DNA of 35,237 nucleotides from an uncultured Clostridia bacterium. Lineage in GTDB: Bacteria; Bacillota; Clostridia; Oscillospirales; Oscillospiraceae. Positions 15,787 through 24,600 of this stretch are shown here, piece by piece. Position 1 is the stretch's first letter. The number at the start of each line of letters is the position of its first letter. The DNA is taken from contig CAMEIU010000002.1 in assembly GCA_945918815.1 (NCBI GenBank), forward strand, positions 1 to 35,237. The letters run 5' to 3'. The notes beneath the pieces were generated by a model, which saw only the letters and a list, made by a program, of their open reading frames with translations, made no database searches and was not told the origin of the DNA. The position numbers were made by a program, and so were the translations under genes.

Positions 15787-17766
15787 TTATCCTTCATAAA
15801 ATTTATCAATGCTCGCCACCAGCTCTTTCAGGACCTCCATGACGGTTTTGCCGGGAATCTGCGCACCGGCCGTGGCCGCGTTGCCGCCGCCGCCCAGGGG
15901 CTCCAGAATCACCTGGACATTGGCCTCGCCGATGGAACGGGCGGAAATGATGACCCGGTCGCCGTCGGGGAACAGCACGAAGGAGGTCATGATGCCCTTG
16001 ATGTTCAAAAGCTCGTCGGCGGCCTGAGCGGCCAGGGTGCGGGTGGCGGTATAATGCAAAGCGGAAATGGCGATCTCGTTGCGGTACAGCCGCGCCGCCT
16101 GGACGATCTGATACCGGGACACGGTGGCGTCCAGGTCATTCTGGAACAGCTTCATGACGTCCACCGTATCGGCCCCGGCCCGGCGTAGGAACGCTGCGGC
16201 CTCAAAGGTTCTGGATCCGGTGCGGACGGAGAACTTCTTGGTATCCAGCACGATACCGGCCAGCAAGGCTTGGGCCTCCATGGGCTGGATATCCTTGGGC
16301 TCCACGGCGTACTGGAGAATCTCCGACACCAGCTCCGAGGCGGAGGAAGCGAAGGGCTCATGGAGATTCAGGACCACCTGCTCAATATAGTCGGCGGCTC
16401 TCCGATGGTGGTCGATGACGGCCACACGGTTGACGGATTCCAGCAGGGCCTTGCTCTCCACCTGATCCGGCCGGTTGGTGTCCACCACGATCAGCAGGGT
16501 CCGGCTGTCGGCGGCCAGCAGGGCGTCCTCACCGCTGACAAACAGATTGTCATACTCCGGCAGCTCCGCCAGCTTTTGCAGAAGGGATTTGGCGGCGTTG
16601 TTCTCCTGGTCCAGGACGATGCGGACGGTTTTCCCCAGCTTGCGGCAGATGCACACCAGGCCCATGGCGGAGCCCAGGGCGTCCAGGTCCGCCATGCGGT
16701 GGCCCATGACGAACACCATGCTGGACTGGTTGACCAGCTCCGTCAAAGAGCTGGCAATGACCCTGGCCTTGACCTTGGTCCTACGCTCGGTCTCCTTGGT
16801 CCGGCCGCCAAAGAAGGTGAAGTTGTACCGGTCCTTGATGACCGCCTGATCGCCGCCCCGGGACAGGGCCATCTCGATGGACAACGACGCAAAATTGAAA
16901 TTCTCCTCAAAGCTGCCGCCGTCCTTGCCGATGCCCAGGGACACGGTGGCCGCCACGCCGGAGGGATTGGTAATGGTGCGGATCTCGTCGAGAATGGAGA
17001 ATTTGTTCTCCTGCAAGCGGCCCAGGTCCTTAGCCTCGAAGACCAGCAGATAGCGGTTGCGCTCGTATTTCCGCAGCAGGCCGCCCAGGTCCTTGCACCA
17101 GTCGCTGATGCGGTCGTTGATTCTGGCGTCCAGACTGGAAATGGCGGAATCCGGCAGATTGTTGGTCAGCTCGTCGTAGTTGTCCACCAGGATCACCGTG
17201 ACGATGGGCCGGGTACGGATATATTCGTCCCGGACGTTGAACATCTCCGTCATGTCCGCCAGATACAGGGTCGCCAGCAGCAGAGAGGCGTGCTCGTCCT
17301 CGGAACGGATCAGGTTGCCGTAGACCCGGTAGCGGCGGCCCTGAATCTCCACATCCTGGGGGCACTCGGTCCGGCCCTCAGCCAGCCAGCGGGTGGAGAA
17401 ACGAGGCACCACATCCTCCATTTTCTGATGGAGGAAGGAGTCCCGCAAGCCGGACACCTGATAGAAGGATTCGTTGCCCCAGACGATCTCGGAATCGCTC
17501 ATTTTAATGACCGCCATGGGGAAGGGTGAGCCGGTCTTAAAGGCGGTGCCAAGGGACGCGGTGGTGCTTTCGATGTAGGTCATCAGCGCTTTTTTCCGCC
17601 GCCCGCTGGCAATGCGGTTGTAGATAAACAGCAGCACCGTCAGAAGGACCTCAATGCCCGCCAGATAATACTGCCGGAACGCAAAGGCCGCCGCGGCAAA
17701 CAGCAGCAGCGTCACAAAATAGAGTCCCATGCCCGGCTCCAGCAGCCGGGACAGTTTTTTGTTCAA
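15787..17766 (-). CDS. gdpP: Cyclic-di-AMP phosphodiesterase GdpP (DHH/DHHA1)
   Basis: A membrane phosphodiesterase (659 residues) that breaks c-di-AMP to pApA. Two membrane helices (about 15-31 and 35-50) are followed by a PAS-like domain (70-180), a degenerate GGDEF domain (about 183-310), and the catalytic DHH/DHHA1 part with GHRMADLDA (355-363), VVDTNRPD and IDHH (451-454). The start is taken as TTG at 17766, directly after GGGGGGAGCGGGG; the longer frame to 17904 crosses the promoter. Its length matches Firmicutes GdpP. It is the first gene of the long minus-strand operon. Confidence 0.93.
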   Translation of the reverse strand: MNKKLSRLLEPGMGLYFVTLLLFAAAAFAFRQYYLAGIEVLLTVLLFIYNRIASGRRKKALMTYIESTTASLGTAFKTGSPFPMAVIKMSDSEIVWGNESFYQVSGLRDSFLHQKMEDVVPRFSTRWLAEGRTECPQDVEIQGRRYRVYGNLIRSEDEHASLLLATLYLADMTEMFNVRDEYIRTRPIVTVILVDNYDELTNNLPDSAISSLDARINDRISDWCKDLGGLLRKYERNRYLLVFEAKDLGRLQENKFSILDEIRTITNPSGVAATVSLGIGKDGGSFEENFNFASLSIEMALSRGGDQAVIKDRYNFTFFGGRTKETERRTKVKARVIASSLTELVNQSSMVFVMGHRMADLDALGSAMGLVCICRKLGKTVRIVLDQENNAAKSLLQKLAELPEYDNLFVSGEDALLAADSRTLLIVVDTNRPDQVESKALLESVNRVAVIDHHRRAADYIEQVVLNLHEPFASSASELVSEILQYAVEPKDIQPMEAQALLAGIVLDTKKFSVRTGSRTFEAAAFLRRAGADTVDVMKLFQNDLDATVSRYQIVQAARLYRNEIAISALHYTATRTLAAQAADELLNIKGIMTSFVLFPDGDRVIISARSIGEANVQVILEPLGGGGNAATAGAQIPGKTVMEVLKELVASIDKFYEG

Positions 17767-17808
17767 CCCCGCTCCCCCCTCTGATCGTGTATAGCTATGG
17801 ATAATAGC

Positions 17809-17837
17809 ATTATAGCAAAGTGCGGCCGAATTCACAA
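17809..17837 (-). promoter_or_regulatory. Sigma-A promoter of the gdpP operon
   Basis: On the minus strand, TTGTGA (17837-17832) and a perfect TATAAT (17814-17809) are 17 bp apart. The predicted transcript starts about 35 nt before the gdpP TTG. It is the only clear promoter seen upstream of the gdpP-to-deoC run. On the plus strand, TAAAAT at 17871-17876 with TGTGCA at 17848-17853 is a weaker candidate for recQ. Confidence 0.75.
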
Positions 17838-17925
17838 GAGAAAATGCTGTGCAAAGGGCGTGGAATATGGTAAAATCAAAAGGTATCCCTTCAAAGGCAG
17901 TCAAAAAGCCCGTCCGAAACAGATT

Positions 17926-17956
17926 CGTAGGGGCGGCCCTTGCGGTCGCCCCTACG
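17926..17956. repeat. Dispersed palindrome, family B, copy 2
   Basis: CGTAGGGGCGGCC and GGTCGCCCCTACG pair around a short CTTGC-type loop. It lies between the gdpP/recQ promoters and the recQ ribosome-binding site, hence in the recQ leader. It matches the copy at 15266-15294 at nearly every base. Confidence 0.85.
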
Positions 17957-17995
17957 GCAAATATACGGTCGTGGGATCCAAATTCGGAGGTATTT

Positions 17996-19831
17996 ATGGA
18001 TAAATATACCTTATTGCAGCAATACTTCGGCCACAGCAGCTTTCGGCCGGGGCAGGAGACGCTGATCGACGCGCTGCTGGACGGTCACGACGCATTGGGC
18101 GTCATGCCCACCGGTGCGGGAAAATCCATGTGCTATCAGATCCCCGCCCTGCTGCTGCCCGGCGTGACCCTGGTGATCTCTCCCCTGATCTCGCTTATGA
18201 AGGATCAGGTCATGGCCCTGTGCCAGGCGGGGGTCCCGGCGGCCTATCTCAATTCCTCTCTCAGCTACAATCAATACTGTGAAGCCCTGCGCCGGGCCTG
18301 CAATGGGGCCTACAAGATCATCTATGTGGCCCCGGAGCGGCTGACCACGCCGGGCTTTCTCCACTTTGCCGAGATCTCGGACATCTCCCTGATCGCTGTG
18401 GATGAGGCCCACTGCGTCTCCCACTGGGGCCAGGATTTCCGGCCCAGCTATTTACATATTCCCGACTTTGTGGATCAGCTGTCCCGCAGGCCTGTGGTGG
18501 CGGCTTTCACGGCCACGGCCACCAAGGAAGTCCGGGCGGACATCGTCCGGCTCCTGCGGCTGCGGGAGCCAACCTCCGTCACCACCGGCTTTGACCGGGA
18601 GAACCTTTTTTTCTCCGTGGAGCATCCCAAGGACAAGCTTCCCCGCCTGCTCCAGCTTCTGGCGGAGCGGCGGGGCAAAAGCGGCATTGTCTACTGCGCC
18701 ACCCGGGTCAATGTGGAACGGGTCTGTCAGGCCCTCCTGGACCACGGCTTTGAAGCCACCCGCTACCACGCCGGTCTGGACGATGCGGAGCGCAGGATGA
18801 ATCAGGAGGACTTCTCCTATGACCGCAAGCCCATCATGGTGGCCACCAACGCCTTCGGCATGGGCATCGACAAATCCAACGTGTCCTTTGTCATCCACTA
18901 CAATATGCCCAAGAACCTGGAGAGCTACTACCAGGAGGCCGGCCGGGCAGGCCGGGACGGCGGACCGGCGGACTGTATTCTGCTGTTCTCCAACGGCGAC
19001 GTCCACACGGCCCAGTTCCTCATTCAGAACAGCAACGAGAATTCGGAGCTGTCCCCGGAGGACCAAGCGGCGCTGCAAAAACGGGACCTGGCCCGGCTGG
19101 ACGAGATGACTGCCTACTGCCGCACCCAATTCTGCCTCCGGGCCCACATTTTACGGTACTTCGGCGAGCGCTGCGCCGACGTCTGCGGCAATTGCAGCAA
19201 CTGCCAGGGCAAATTCCAGGAGATTGACGTGACAGACCAGACGGAAACCGTGCTGAAATGCATCCAGACCGTAGAAAATCGCTACCGGCAGGGTTTTTCC
19301 ATCTACACCTATGTCAGCCTGCTCCACGGCAGCAAAAACAAAGCCGTCGAAGCCTTCCAGATGACGGAGCTGCCGGTGTTCGGCTGTCTGTCCAGGGTGC
19401 CGGAGAAGGACGTCCGGGAGCTGCTGGAGCAGCTGAAGCTCCAGGGTATTCTGACGGAGGAGCAGGACGGCCCATACCGGAACCTGGTCCTGGGGCCCGC
19501 CGCGGACGAGGTTCTGCGCTACGGCCAGCAGGTGCGGATCCGGCAGCGGCTCCAAGCTGCCCCGTCGCCCAAGGGCGCCGCCCAGCTTCCTGCCGGAGAT
19601 GTGGACCAGGACCTGCTGGCAGCCCTGAAGGCTTTACGCAGCCGCCTGGCCGCCGAGGCCCAGGTCCCCGCCTATGTGGTCTTCTCCAACGCCACCCTGG
19701 AGGACATGGCCGCAAAAATGCCGCAGAATCTCACCGAATTTCTCCAAGTCTCCGGCGTCGGCGCCGCCAAGGCCCACAAATACGGCCACGATTTCCTGGA
19801 AACCATCCGGGCTTACCAGAAAAAAGCATAA
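17996..19831 (+). CDS. recQ: ATP-dependent DNA helicase RecQ
   Basis: A 3'-5' superfamily 2 helicase in recombination and fork repair, 611 residues. Walker A MPTGAGKS is at 37-44, VDEAHCVSHWGQDFRP has the DEAH at 136-139, and a helicase C domain is followed by the zinc-binding segment (CLRAHILRYFGERCADVCGNCSNC, four cysteines), the RQC winged helix and a C-terminal HRDC domain (about 540-611). The start at 17996 is set by GGAGG at 17986-17990; the frame continues upstream through a repeat, which is not coding. It is divergent from gdpP. Confidence 0.95.
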   Translation: MDKYTLLQQYFGHSSFRPGQETLIDALLDGHDALGVMPTGAGKSMCYQIPALLLPGVTLVISPLISLMKDQVMALCQAGVPAAYLNSSLSYNQYCEALRRACNGAYKIIYVAPERLTTPGFLHFAEISDISLIAVDEAHCVSHWGQDFRPSYLHIPDFVDQLSRRPVVAAFTATATKEVRADIVRLLRLREPTSVTTGFDRENLFFSVEHPKDKLPRLLQLLAERRGKSGIVYCATRVNVERVCQALLDHGFEATRYHAGLDDAERRMNQEDFSYDRKPIMVATNAFGMGIDKSNVSFVIHYNMPKNLESYYQEAGRAGRDGGPADCILLFSNGDVHTAQFLIQNSNENSELSPEDQAALQKRDLARLDEMTAYCRTQFCLRAHILRYFGERCADVCGNCSNCQGKFQEIDVTDQTETVLKCIQTVENRYRQGFSIYTYVSLLHGSKNKAVEAFQMTELPVFGCLSRVPEKDVRELLEQLKLQGILTEEQDGPYRNLVLGPAADEVLRYGQQVRIRQRLQAAPSPKGAAQLPAGDVDQDLLAALKALRSRLAAEAQVPAYVVFSNATLEDMAAKMPQNLTEFLQVSGVGAAKAHKYGHDFLETIRAYQKKA

Positions 19832-19874
19832 CCCCGCGCCCCTGCAGGGGCGGCGATCGGCCGCCCGCACGGGG
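19832..19874. repeat. GC-rich hairpin between convergent recQ and LpdD-like genes (family C relative)
   Basis: The outer arms CCCCGCGC and GCACGGGG (one mismatch) enclose CCCTGCAGGG and GGCGGCGATCGGCCGCC dyads. It starts right after the recQ stop and ends 13 nt before the stop of the convergent gene, so it probably insulates the two transcripts. There is no clear U-tract. Confidence 0.6.
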
Positions 19875-19887
19875 CACGAGGGTCTGT

Positions 19888-20241
19888 TCATATGTCCGAT
19901 TGCAGGTGGGTCAGGGCCTCGGCCAGCATGTCTTCGCTGAGATCCAGCACGGCCTGGATGCCCTCCCGGCTCAGGTTGTCATAGTGAATTCCGGCCTCCA
20001 CCATGACGGGGCGGTAGCCGGCGTCCGCCAGGGCATTGGCCCAGCGTTCGCTGACAAAGGCGTCCTTATGGCCGGGATACTGGACCGTTTTACACGGACC
20101 TTCGGCATGGACCACACTGACCGCGCCCACATGGGGCAGCTGGCCGCCGGAGACGGAAGCGCGGGTGCCGTCCTGCCCCGTTCGGACCCAGGCGCGAATC
20201 TCCGCCCCGTAAAGGGTACGGCAGATGGTAAATTGTTTCAT
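19888..20241 (-). CDS. LpdD-like small protein (putative prenylated-flavin chaperone family)
   Basis: The protein has 117 residues. The conserved-looking parts are GGQLPHVGAV (32-41), PGHKD (56-60) and EAGIHYDNLSREGI (82-95). From memory this pattern matches the LpdD-like domain found near UbiD-type decarboxylases, where it is proposed to help prenylated-FMN handling. No ubiD or ubiX homologue is in the window, so the role is uncertain. The start at 20241 is preceded by GGGAGCGGGA; an upstream extension to 20349 runs through a dispersed repeat and is rejected. It is downstream of gluQ on the same strand. Confidence 0.6.
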   Translation of the reverse strand: MKQFTICRTLYGAEIRAWVRTGQDGTRASVSGGQLPHVGAVSVVHAEGPCKTVQYPGHKDAFVSERWANALADAGYRPVMVEAGIHYDNLSREGIQAVLDLSEDMLAEALTHLQSDI

Positions 20242-20280
20242 ACTTCCCGCTCCCATCGTTGAAAAAAGTACAAAGTCCAC

Positions 20281-20370
20281 TGTAGGGCGCGGCGACCCGA
20301 CGCGCCGTTTGGCAGTTGATTCCAGGATGCAGCTGCCTGCATGCGGCACGTCCAGTGGCCGTACCCTACA
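20281..20370. repeat. Dispersed inverted-repeat element, family A, core copy
   Basis: A 90-bp core from TGTAGGGCGCGG to GGCCGTACCCTACA. It matches 1769-1858 at all but a few positions but lacks the outer AAATTGGGATTTG arms. It fills most of the gap between gluQ and the LpdD-like gene. Confidence 0.85.
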
Positions 20371-20388
20371 CGCAAAACATGCGCCGGT

Positions 20389-21288
20389 TCAAAGCCGCTC
20401 CAGGACCACCGGCTCTTTTTTGACCTTTTTCCAGGAAAATTCTCCGGCCAGCTCTCGGGCGGAGACGGACTCGGGCCGGTCCAGCAGCCCCGCCAGATGC
20501 GCCAGTCTGCCGAGAAGCTGCTCCGGCGTGTAATTCTGCCGCAGGACGCCCAGGTCCAGGTCCTTCTCCCGCTTGCTGAGCCTTCTTCCATCCGGGGCGA
20601 CCAGCAGCGGCACATGGGAAAACTGCGGCGGCGTCAGATGCAGAAGCTCGTAGAGATACAGCTGTCTGGGCGTGGAATCCAGCAGGTCCATGCCCCGGAC
20701 CACCTCCGTGATCCCCCCTTGGCCGTCGTCGGTGACCACGGCCAGCTGATAGGCGTAGACCCCGTCGGCCCGGCGGATGAGGAAATCCCCGCAGTCCCGG
20801 GCCAGGTTTTCTTCAAAATGCCCCTGGAGGCCGTCCTCAAAGCCATAGACCCGGTCCGGGACCATCAGCCGCCAGGCGGGGGCCTTGGTCTTGGCCGCCC
20901 GCTGGGCCTCGGTCAGATTCCGGCAGGTTCCGGCGTAGAGCACCCGTCCGTCGGCGGCGTGGGGCGCGGAGGCCGCGTGGAGCTCGCCCCGGCTGCAATA
21001 GCAGGGATACACCAGGCCCAGGTCCCGTAGCCGCTCAAACTCCGCCGCATAGGCGGCGGTCCTTTGGCTCTGCGGGGTCTGCTCCCGGTCCCAGTCGAGT
21101 CCCAGCCACCGGAGGTCGTCCTTCAGGGTCTCGGCGTATTCTCTCCGGCACCGGTCCGGATCCAGATCCTCGATGCGCAGCAGCATCCGCCCGCCCCGGC
21201 TGCGCACCGACAGCCACGCGAGCATGGCGGAAAAAACGTTTCCCAGGTGCATCCGCCCGGAGGGACTGGGCGCAAATCGGCCGGTCAT
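20389..21288 (-). CDS. gluQ: Glutamyl-Q tRNA(Asp) synthetase
   Basis: A truncated glutamyl-tRNA synthetase paralogue (299 residues) that attaches glutamate to queuosine-34 of tRNA(Asp). It has the class I signatures HLGN (14-17) and LSKREKD (KMSKS-type), and no anticodon-binding domain. C96 and C98 in CYC, Y118 and C122 match the zinc ligands of GluQ, which separates it from an ordinary short GltX. The start at 21288 has GGAAGTGAT upstream; the longer frame to 21387 runs over the promoter. A candidate promoter lies at 21311-21339. Confidence 0.92.
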   Translation of the reverse strand: MTGRFAPSPSGRMHLGNVFSAMLAWLSVRSRGGRMLLRIEDLDPDRCRREYAETLKDDLRWLGLDWDREQTPQSQRTAAYAAEFERLRDLGLVYPCYCSRGELHAASAPHAADGRVLYAGTCRNLTEAQRAAKTKAPAWRLMVPDRVYGFEDGLQGHFEENLARDCGDFLIRRADGVYAYQLAVVTDDGQGGITEVVRGMDLLDSTPRQLYLYELLHLTPPQFSHVPLLVAPDGRRLSKREKDLDLGVLRQNYTPEQLLGRLAHLAGLLDRPESVSARELAGEFSWKKVKKEPVVLERL

Positions 21289-21310
21289 ACCATCACTTCC
21301 TTTTGGGAGT

Positions 21311-21339
21311 AGTGTATCATCGGCTTCCCGAAAAAGCAA
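21311..21339 (-). promoter_or_regulatory. Candidate promoter of gluQ
   Basis: On the minus strand TTGCTT (21339-21334) and TACACT (21316-21311) are 17 bp apart, ending 22 nt before the gluQ ATG. The boxes are moderate matches to sigma-A. Confidence 0.45.
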
Positions 21340-21356
21340 CCGGACAGAAATTTTTC

Positions 21357-21387
21357 TTGACCTTATACCGGGTATAAGAAATATCAT
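21357..21387 (+). promoter_or_regulatory. MerR-type promoter/operator upstream of the ABC transporter
   Basis: TTGACC (21357-21362) and TATCAT (21382-21387) are 19 bp apart, a spacer that is too long for normal sigma-A use. A perfect dyad CTTATACC-G-GGTATAAG (21362-21378) fills the spacer. This is the standard layout of promoters activated by MerR-family regulators, which untwist the DNA. It points toward the permease gene at 21621, about 230 nt away. No MerR gene is in the window. Confidence 0.7.
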
Positions 21388-21454
21388 AAAACCAGGAAAC
21401 CAACCGTTTCCCTTTCTCGTCTATAACAGAAATACAGGCGAACAAAAATCCACC

Positions 21455-21559
21455 TGTAGGGCACGGCCACTGGACGTGCCGCCGGTTGGCATCTGCGTTC
21501 CATATTCAACGGCCAAACGGACGGCTGCCCAACGGCGCGTCGGGTCGCCGCGCCCTACA
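21455..21559. repeat. Dispersed inverted-repeat element, family A, inverted copy
   Basis: The sequence begins TGTAGGGCACGGCCACTGG and ends GGTCGCCGCGCCCTACA: the same end sequences as the copies at 1769 and 20281, in reverse order, with a different and slightly longer centre. It lies in the presumed 5' leader of the ABC permease mRNA. Confidence 0.8.
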
Positions 21560-21620
21560 GGTGTTTTTTTCACAACAACGGCCGGAAAAGCATCGATTCA
21601 CGAAAAAAGGAGGCATGCCC

Positions 21621-24600
21621 ATGCTGGCGGAAAAGAACGGGCTGAAAAGCACATGGAGAAGTCCCGGGAAAACCTGTCTGTTTTTCCTGCTGCTTCTGGC
21701 TTTGACGGCGGTGCTGTCCCTGGGACTTTGTATTTTCAATGCGGTGCAGAGCTATCTGGACCAGTGCGACGATTACTACCGGACCATTGCGGAGCTGGAA
21801 TATGTGGGGGCCGGCTATGGCGATTCCACCGTCTACGATTCGCAGTTGGCGGAATCCCTGTCCGACGGGTCGCCGGATCTGGAGGCCATGGCCCGGCTGC
21901 CGGGGGTTCTGTCCTGGGAGCCCAGCCGTAGCGGTCTTGGCGTCACGGAAGACTTTCACCGAACCGATTCCGGCGTCTATGACCCGGACGCAGCCGTTCT
22001 GATTCTCCGCAATCTGTTCTGGGACAGTAAAATGGGGGCCTATGTGGGCACCGTTTCTCAGTGCCTCTACTCCCGGACGGACATGACCAACGTCATGGTC
22101 TTCGTCCAGGCCGGAGAGGGCCAGACCCTGGACCAGAGCAGCCGCTATGTCTTTGTGGGCCGCTATGTGGAAGGCTCCAACAGCTACGCCTACTTCCTGC
22201 CGGAGGACTTTTTGCTGGAGCAGGACGGGCAGGAAATCACGCTGCCTGCCTATTCCCAGGTTCCGGCGGAGGGTCTGCCGGAGGACAGCCCCTATCAGGA
22301 GGCCGCCCGGATTCTCGGCTGGCGCAACAACGGCCTGCGGGTTCAGATGGTCTCGGACCTGGAGACCTACCGCCCCTTCCAGCAGGAGGAGCTGACCCTG
22401 ATCCATGGCCGCGCCTTCACCCGGGAAGAGCAGGAATCCGGCGCAAAGGTCTGCGTGATCTCCGACCGGATCGCAGAGCTGCTGGGGGTAACCGTGGGAG
22501 ACAGTCTTTCCCTGTCGGTCAACTGCATCCAGGGCGGTATCTTCACGTTCCACGGTCTGGATCCCGCGGCGGTGGAGACCTACACGGTGGTGGGCCTCTA
22601 CGGCTGGACCAAGGACTATACCGACTGGATCTTTGTGCCCGACAGCCCGGACTACGCGGCGGACCCCTGCCCCACCGGCTATGTGGTGGGCCAGTTCCTG
22701 CTGGAGAATGACAAGGCCGAGGCCTTCTATGAGACGGCGGCGGCGCCGCTGCCCATGGGCTTCCGGCTGACCGTCTATGACCAGGGCTATGCCGTCACGG
22801 CGGCGCCCTTCCAGGAGCTGCTGCGGATCGCCGCAATCTTCCTGATGATCTGCTGCCTGGTGATTCTGGCCGTGCTGGCCCTGTTCGGCTATCTCTTTGT
22901 ATACCGGCAGCGGGAAGCCGCCCGGACCATGGTGGCTTTGGGCAGCGGGAAGCTCCATGTGTACCGCTATTTTGCCAGTGGCTCCGGCGTGCTGGCCCTG
23001 CTGGCGTCGGTTCTGGGCGTGCTGCTCAGCAGCCGCCTGGAGCAGAAGGCGCTGCAATTCCTGGAGGACTTCGCAAAACGCTATCAGGCGGCGGACCTGC
23101 GCTTTTCCAGCGGCAGCCTGTCCGTGTCCCGCACCCTGGCCTTCTCACCGCAGACGCCGTCCCGGATTTACCTGCTGGCGGCGGGCCTGATGGTCCTGGG
23201 GGTTCTGGCCGCCTGCGCCGTGTTCACAGCGGCGGCCCTGCGGGAGAAGAAGCCCCGCCGAAAGCGGCCGGTTCGTGCGCCCAGGCATGCAGGCCGCAGC
23301 TCCCATCTTTCCGGGCGGCTGAAATACGCGCTGCTCTCCCTGAGAAGAGGCGGCATGCGCACGGCGGCCGTGGCCCTTCTGGCCTTGATCGTGGCCGTGT
23401 TCCTGGGACAGCTGACCGCCACGGCGGACCTGTACCGGGATCAGCTGGCGGCCATCACCGGGAATACGACTTTCCAGGGCTACAGCTCCAGCCTCAACGG
23501 CCTGCAAATGGACCGTCTGGTGGTCCGGGCCGAGCCGCTGCAGGCCCTCTATGACACAGGAATCATAGAAGATATGGACGTCTCCTGCATCCGCGCCCAC
23601 TACCGCTATCTGGGCATGACAGAGGATCCCGGCGGCCGCTCTTACAGCGTTTCCACCATGGAGGCCCCCCGCAACGACTATCTGCTGGAGACCCTGACAA
23701 ATCAGATGGCCCGGGGGCCGCTGCTCACCGCCACCACCTCCCTGACCCGCTCCCCGGCGTTTTACTACACCCTGGCGCCGGAGATCACCTGGCTGGAGGG
23801 CTACAGCGAGGAATGCCTCAGGGGCTACGACGAATCCCTCTGCGTGGTCCCTACAACCCTCATGGAGCGGGAGGGCTTCCCCCTGGGCAGCAAGATCCGG
23901 CTGTTCACCATGGTCACCGTGGACGGGCAGGACGGCTCCCGTACCTATTTTGACAACGAGGACCTGACCGTGGTTGGCTGCTATGTGCCCGTCACCTTGC
24001 AGGAGACCATCTACACGCCTCTGGGCTATGTCTTCCCCATGGGCATCCGGCCGGAGGAGGAAAGCTCCATCGATCCTTATGACTATATCGCCTGGGACGG
24101 CACGGATGTGATTCCCCTCTCCGAGGACAACCCGGAGGCCCGGACCTTCCTGGAAGACGTCTGGGGCACCGAACATCTGGCCTCCAACGCCGTGGCGGAA
24201 TATCTGGAGAAGCTGCTGAAGGAAGACGGCGACCTCTGCGTCATCTCCCAGGAATTGCTGGCGCAATGGCGGGAGGACCCGGATATCTTTGTCCGGGACG
24301 GGATGCGGGTGGCCGTGGCCAATCCCAGCCGGGACGCTGTCCAATACTATTATGTCATCGGCGTCTTTGAAAAGACGGACCCGGACATGGGCGACATCTA
24401 CTGCTCTCCCATGACCGCCGACCTGGTGGACCCGCTCCACGGCGAAGGCCTGCGGCTCCGCCTTTCCTCCATCACCTACGGCAGCGCCATCTTCACCCTG
24501 AAACAAGGTGCCAGCCTGACCCGGTTCCGGGACTCTCTGGAAGAATCCGGCTTCACGGAGCCGGGTGTCACCGGCAACGTCCGCAACTGCGCCGTCATTG

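Noticed and set aside
17849..17995. N-terminal extension of recQ
   Set aside because: It runs through a dispersed palindrome, while GGAGG fits the ATG at 17996.
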